Shown here: positions 62,173 to 64,000 of the stretch, piece after piece | How positions within the stretch are numbered: the stretch's first letter is position 1 | How the letters are laid out: each line of letters opens with the position of its first letter | Source: Burkholderiales bacterium | GTDB taxonomy: Bacteria; Pseudomonadota; Gammaproteobacteria; Burkholderiales; SG8-41 | Assembly (NCBI GenBank): GCA_030684405.1 | Contig: JAUXYA010000005.1 | Coordinates: forward strand, 1 to 64,000 | Direction of reading: 5' to 3' | Length of the DNA: 64,000 nucleotides | The notes under the pieces: generated by a model | Seen by the model: the letters and a program-made list of their open reading frames with translations, nothing else | Database searches by the model: none | Told to the model about the DNA's origin: nothing | Translations under genes and position numbers: made by a program

Positions 62173-63078
62173 TTACTTCAGGCGCGCCGCCACGGCTTCG
62201 GCGGCCTGTTTCGCATCCCGCATCGCATCCTCGAGGCTGCCGCCGCAGCCGCTGCGCACGGCACCGATGGCCCAGAGTCCAGGCAGGGCGGTTTCAAGCG
62301 TGACGTCGGTGAGCAGGCGGCCTGTCGCGTCGCGCTCGACGGTATCAGGTACGAAAGCGGCGTTGGGTTCGAGCCCGATGTAGGCGAAGACGCCGGCCAC
62401 CGCGAGTTCCTCGCTGCCAGCGGTGCGCTTGACGAGGATCTTCTCGACCATCTGCCCGCCGAGTATTGCCTCGACGCGGCTGCCGAAGCGCAGCTCGATC
62501 TTCGCATTGGCCTGCACCTGCTCGACGAAGCGCGGCTGCGCGCGAAAGGCGCTGCCACGGTGGAGCAGCAGCACCTTGGCGCAGTAGTGCGTCAGCACAT
62601 TGGCTTCCTGCAGCGCCGAGTCGCCGCCGCCGACGACAGCGACCGTTTCGTTCTGGAACATCGGCCCGTCGCAGTCGGCGCATTTCGACACGCCGCGGCC
62701 TTCGAACTCCGCTTCTCCGGGCACGCCCAGCATTTTCAGCTTTGCACCGCTGGCGACGATGACCTGGCGCGCGTGATAGCTGCCGGTTTCGGTTTTGACC
62801 GTGAAGCCGCCTTCGGCGGCGGCCACCGCGCTGACTGGCTCCTGGATGCTGGTCACGCCGGCGTCGGCGTTCGCGCCGATCATCTCCGAGGCAAAGGCGG
62901 CGCCGCCGGCTTCGCCACCGGCCGGCGCGGGATCGAGTTCATTGACGTTGAGGATCAGGCCGCCGAACAGCTGCTGCTCGAAGCTGGCGGCGCGGATGCC
63001 TTTTTTTGCGAGCAGGCCGGCGGCAGTGAGTCCGGCGATGCCTTCGCCGATGATGATGACGTCAAAGGAATTGGACAT
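62173..63078 (-). CDS. Thioredoxin-reductase-like FAD/NAD(P) oxidoreductase
   Basis: The 301-residue protein has the FAD site VIIIGEGIAGLTAAGLLAKK, the redox disulfide Cys133-Ala-Asp-Cys136 (SKCADCDGPMF), the NAD(P) site VAVVGGGDSALQEANVL and the closing GLWAIGAVRSGCGGSLEDAM. It is a low-molecular-weight TrxR relative with the normal CxxC. The FAD-binding start has GEGIAG rather than GxGPAG. It starts 15 bp after the selB stop on the same strand, so it is likely co-transcribed with selB. A link to selenium reduction is an inference. Confidence 0.88.
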   Translation of the reverse strand: MSNSFDVIIIGEGIAGLTAAGLLAKKGIRAASFEQQLFGGLILNVNELDPAPAGGEAGGAAFASEMIGANADAGVTSIQEPVSAVAAAEGGFTVKTETGSYHARQVIVASGAKLKMLGVPGEAEFEGRGVSKCADCDGPMFQNETVAVVGGGDSALQEANVLTHYCAKVLLLHRGSAFRAQPRFVEQVQANAKIELRFGSRVEAILGGQMVEKILVKRTAGSEELAVAGVFAYIGLEPNAAFVPDTVERDATGRLLTDVTLETALPGLWAIGAVRSGCGGSLEDAMRDAKQAAEAVAARLK

Positions 63079-63093
63079 GGTTCTCTTTCTGTT

Positions 63094-64000
63094 TCAGTAA
63101 CGTCTGTTGCGGAAAGGGGGGCGCTGCTGCGGCTTGCCGGCTTGCGGCTTCTGCGCCTGTGTTTTTGCGGCAGTGCCCGGCGGAGGTGGCGGCGCTGGAT
63201 CGGCGGGGCCGAGGATCGGTACGAAATCCTTGCGCATCTTGCGCGCGTCGCCGATGCGCTGGGTGATGGCGAGACCGTCGAGTGTTTCGAGGATTTCAAT
63301 TGCCAGCGTGCGGCCGATGCCGGTGGCGTCGCGGTACTGCGCGGCGGTGAACTGGCCGTTGGGCTGCTTCTCAGCGACCGCTTGTGCGGTGGCGGAGAGG
63401 ACGGCCATCGTTGCCTTCAGATAGAAGCGGTCGGTGCCGACGCGATGAACGTTGCCGGCCTTCATCTGGCGGTAGAGGAAATCCTTGAGGATCGCGTCCT
63501 TCAGATTCAGCTGCGGCGCGAGTTCACGCAGCGTCGGCGGATTGAAGCCGGCAGCGGCCAGCGCCGGCTGCACGGTCTCCCACAACCGCGTATCCGCGCT
63601 GTTGGCGGTGGTGTCATGGCCGGGTTTGCGCGCCAGCGCACCGTGGATTTCGAAGCGTTTGTGCTCGGTGAGCAGGCGCAGCGCGTGGCCGAAGGCATCG
63701 GCATCGAGTTCCGGTGCGAGGCTTTTGTGCAGGGTGTCGATTTCGAGGCCTGGCGCCTGCGGCTGTGCCGTGTGGAAAGCCAGGACCTGCTTCACCACTG
63801 CATTGTGCAGGGCATCGAGCCGGGCGTGGGTGATCGCGATGCGGCGTTCCTTCCCCAGAGGCAGCAGGCCCGCGTCGCTGCAGGCAATTGCCACGATTTC
63901 CGGCAGCAGGTTGAAGGCGACTTCGAAATGCGCGAGGTCGACCGGCCGCTTCGGATTTGCCGCGAGCGCGGCCAGAGCGGTGTCATGGTCCGCAGATTCA
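63094..64000 (-). CDS. selB: Selenocysteine-specific elongation factor SelB, C-terminal part (partial)
   Basis: The frame is open to the right edge, leaving 301 C-terminal residues. They contain the SelB winged-helix domains that bind the SECIS hairpin. The last one is recognised by FTAAQYRDATGIGRTLAIEI, LETLDGLAITQRIGDARKMR and KDFVPI, the counterpart of FTVGDFRDATGLGRKxAI in E. coli. An earlier domain includes LNLKDAILKDFLYRQMKAG. A Pro/Gln/Lys/Arg tail of about 37 residues ends FRNRRY. The GTPase domains lie beyond the window. selC in the same window supports the assignment. The stop is TGA. Confidence 0.93.
   Translation of the reverse strand, partial: ESADHDTALAALAANPKRPVDLAHFEVAFNLLPEIVAIACSDAGLLPLGKERRIAITHARLDALHNAVVKQVLAFHTAQPQAPGLEIDTLHKSLAPELDADAFGHALRLLTEHKRFEIHGALARKPGHDTTANSADTRLWETVQPALAAAGFNPPTLRELAPQLNLKDAILKDFLYRQMKAGNVHRVGTDRFYLKATMAVLSATAQAVAEKQPNGQFTAAQYRDATGIGRTLAIEILETLDGLAITQRIGDARKMRKDFVPILGPADPAPPPPPGTAAKTQAQKPQAGKPQQRPPFRNRRY

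Overview
The window reads as a chromosomal segment of a betaproteobacterium. The evidence is the uninterrupted tuf/S10-spc-alpha ribosomal cluster in beta/gamma order, the uvrA-MFS-ssb neighbourhood, repeated Bug/TctC-type solute receptors with tctBA, and several MmgE/PrpD enzymes typical of Burkholderiales-like genomes. The zinc-cysteine form of S4 fits Rhodocyclales/Nitrosomonadales-like lineages better than Burkholderia, so the order is left open. Most of the window is GC-rich. One block (about 50.2-57.5 kb) is visibly AT-rich and looks imported.

Layout. 1-14.29 kb: the 3' end of tuf, then 29 co-directional translation and export genes (rpsJ to rplQ, including secY, infA, rpmJ and rpoA). 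Good sigma70-type promoters lie before rplN (spc) and rpsM (alpha), and a bidirectional terminator closes the cluster. 14.3-29.8 kb: housekeeping genes: glycerate 2-kinase and uvrA (coupled, minus strand), a YajR-like exporter, ssb, a phosphotransacetylase-like protein, FmdB-DUF502-aspS, a membrane-anchored guanyl-specific RNase with a barstar inhibitor, a NudB-like Nudix hydrolase, nadA, an EEP nuclease-fold protein and an Atm1-type ABC exporter. 29.8-39.1 kb: a TctE/TctD-like two-component system, a PBP7-type endopeptidase, an EgtD-like methyltransferase, an MFS transporter, a DegQ/HtrA protease and a membrane-spermidine synthase fusion.

39.3-50.0 kb: a carboxylic-acid catabolic region. A LysR regulator is divergent from a five-gene operon (tricarballylate dehydrogenase-like flavoprotein, three MmgE/PrpD paralogues, one Bug receptor). 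A second minus-strand pair holds a fourth MmgE/PrpD and an FMN alpha-hydroxy-acid oxidase. I infer uptake of a di- or tricarboxylate, FAD oxidation, then (de)hydration or decarboxylation steps, but the substrate is not determined by the sequence.

50.05-64 kb: tRNA-Sec (selC, minus strand), then the AT-rich island with a GntR/UTRA regulator, a decayed IS3-family remnant, and a dioxygenase - enolase-superfamily - Bug - Bug - FAH operon. An intact 1318-bp IS3-family element follows. Beyond it the DNA is GC-rich again: tctB-tctA, YaeQ, DUF1415, a thioredoxin-reductase-like protein and the C-terminal part of selB, which runs off the right edge. selC and selB together show that this organism decodes UGA as selenocysteine. 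No CRISPR array, rRNA or phage module was seen.
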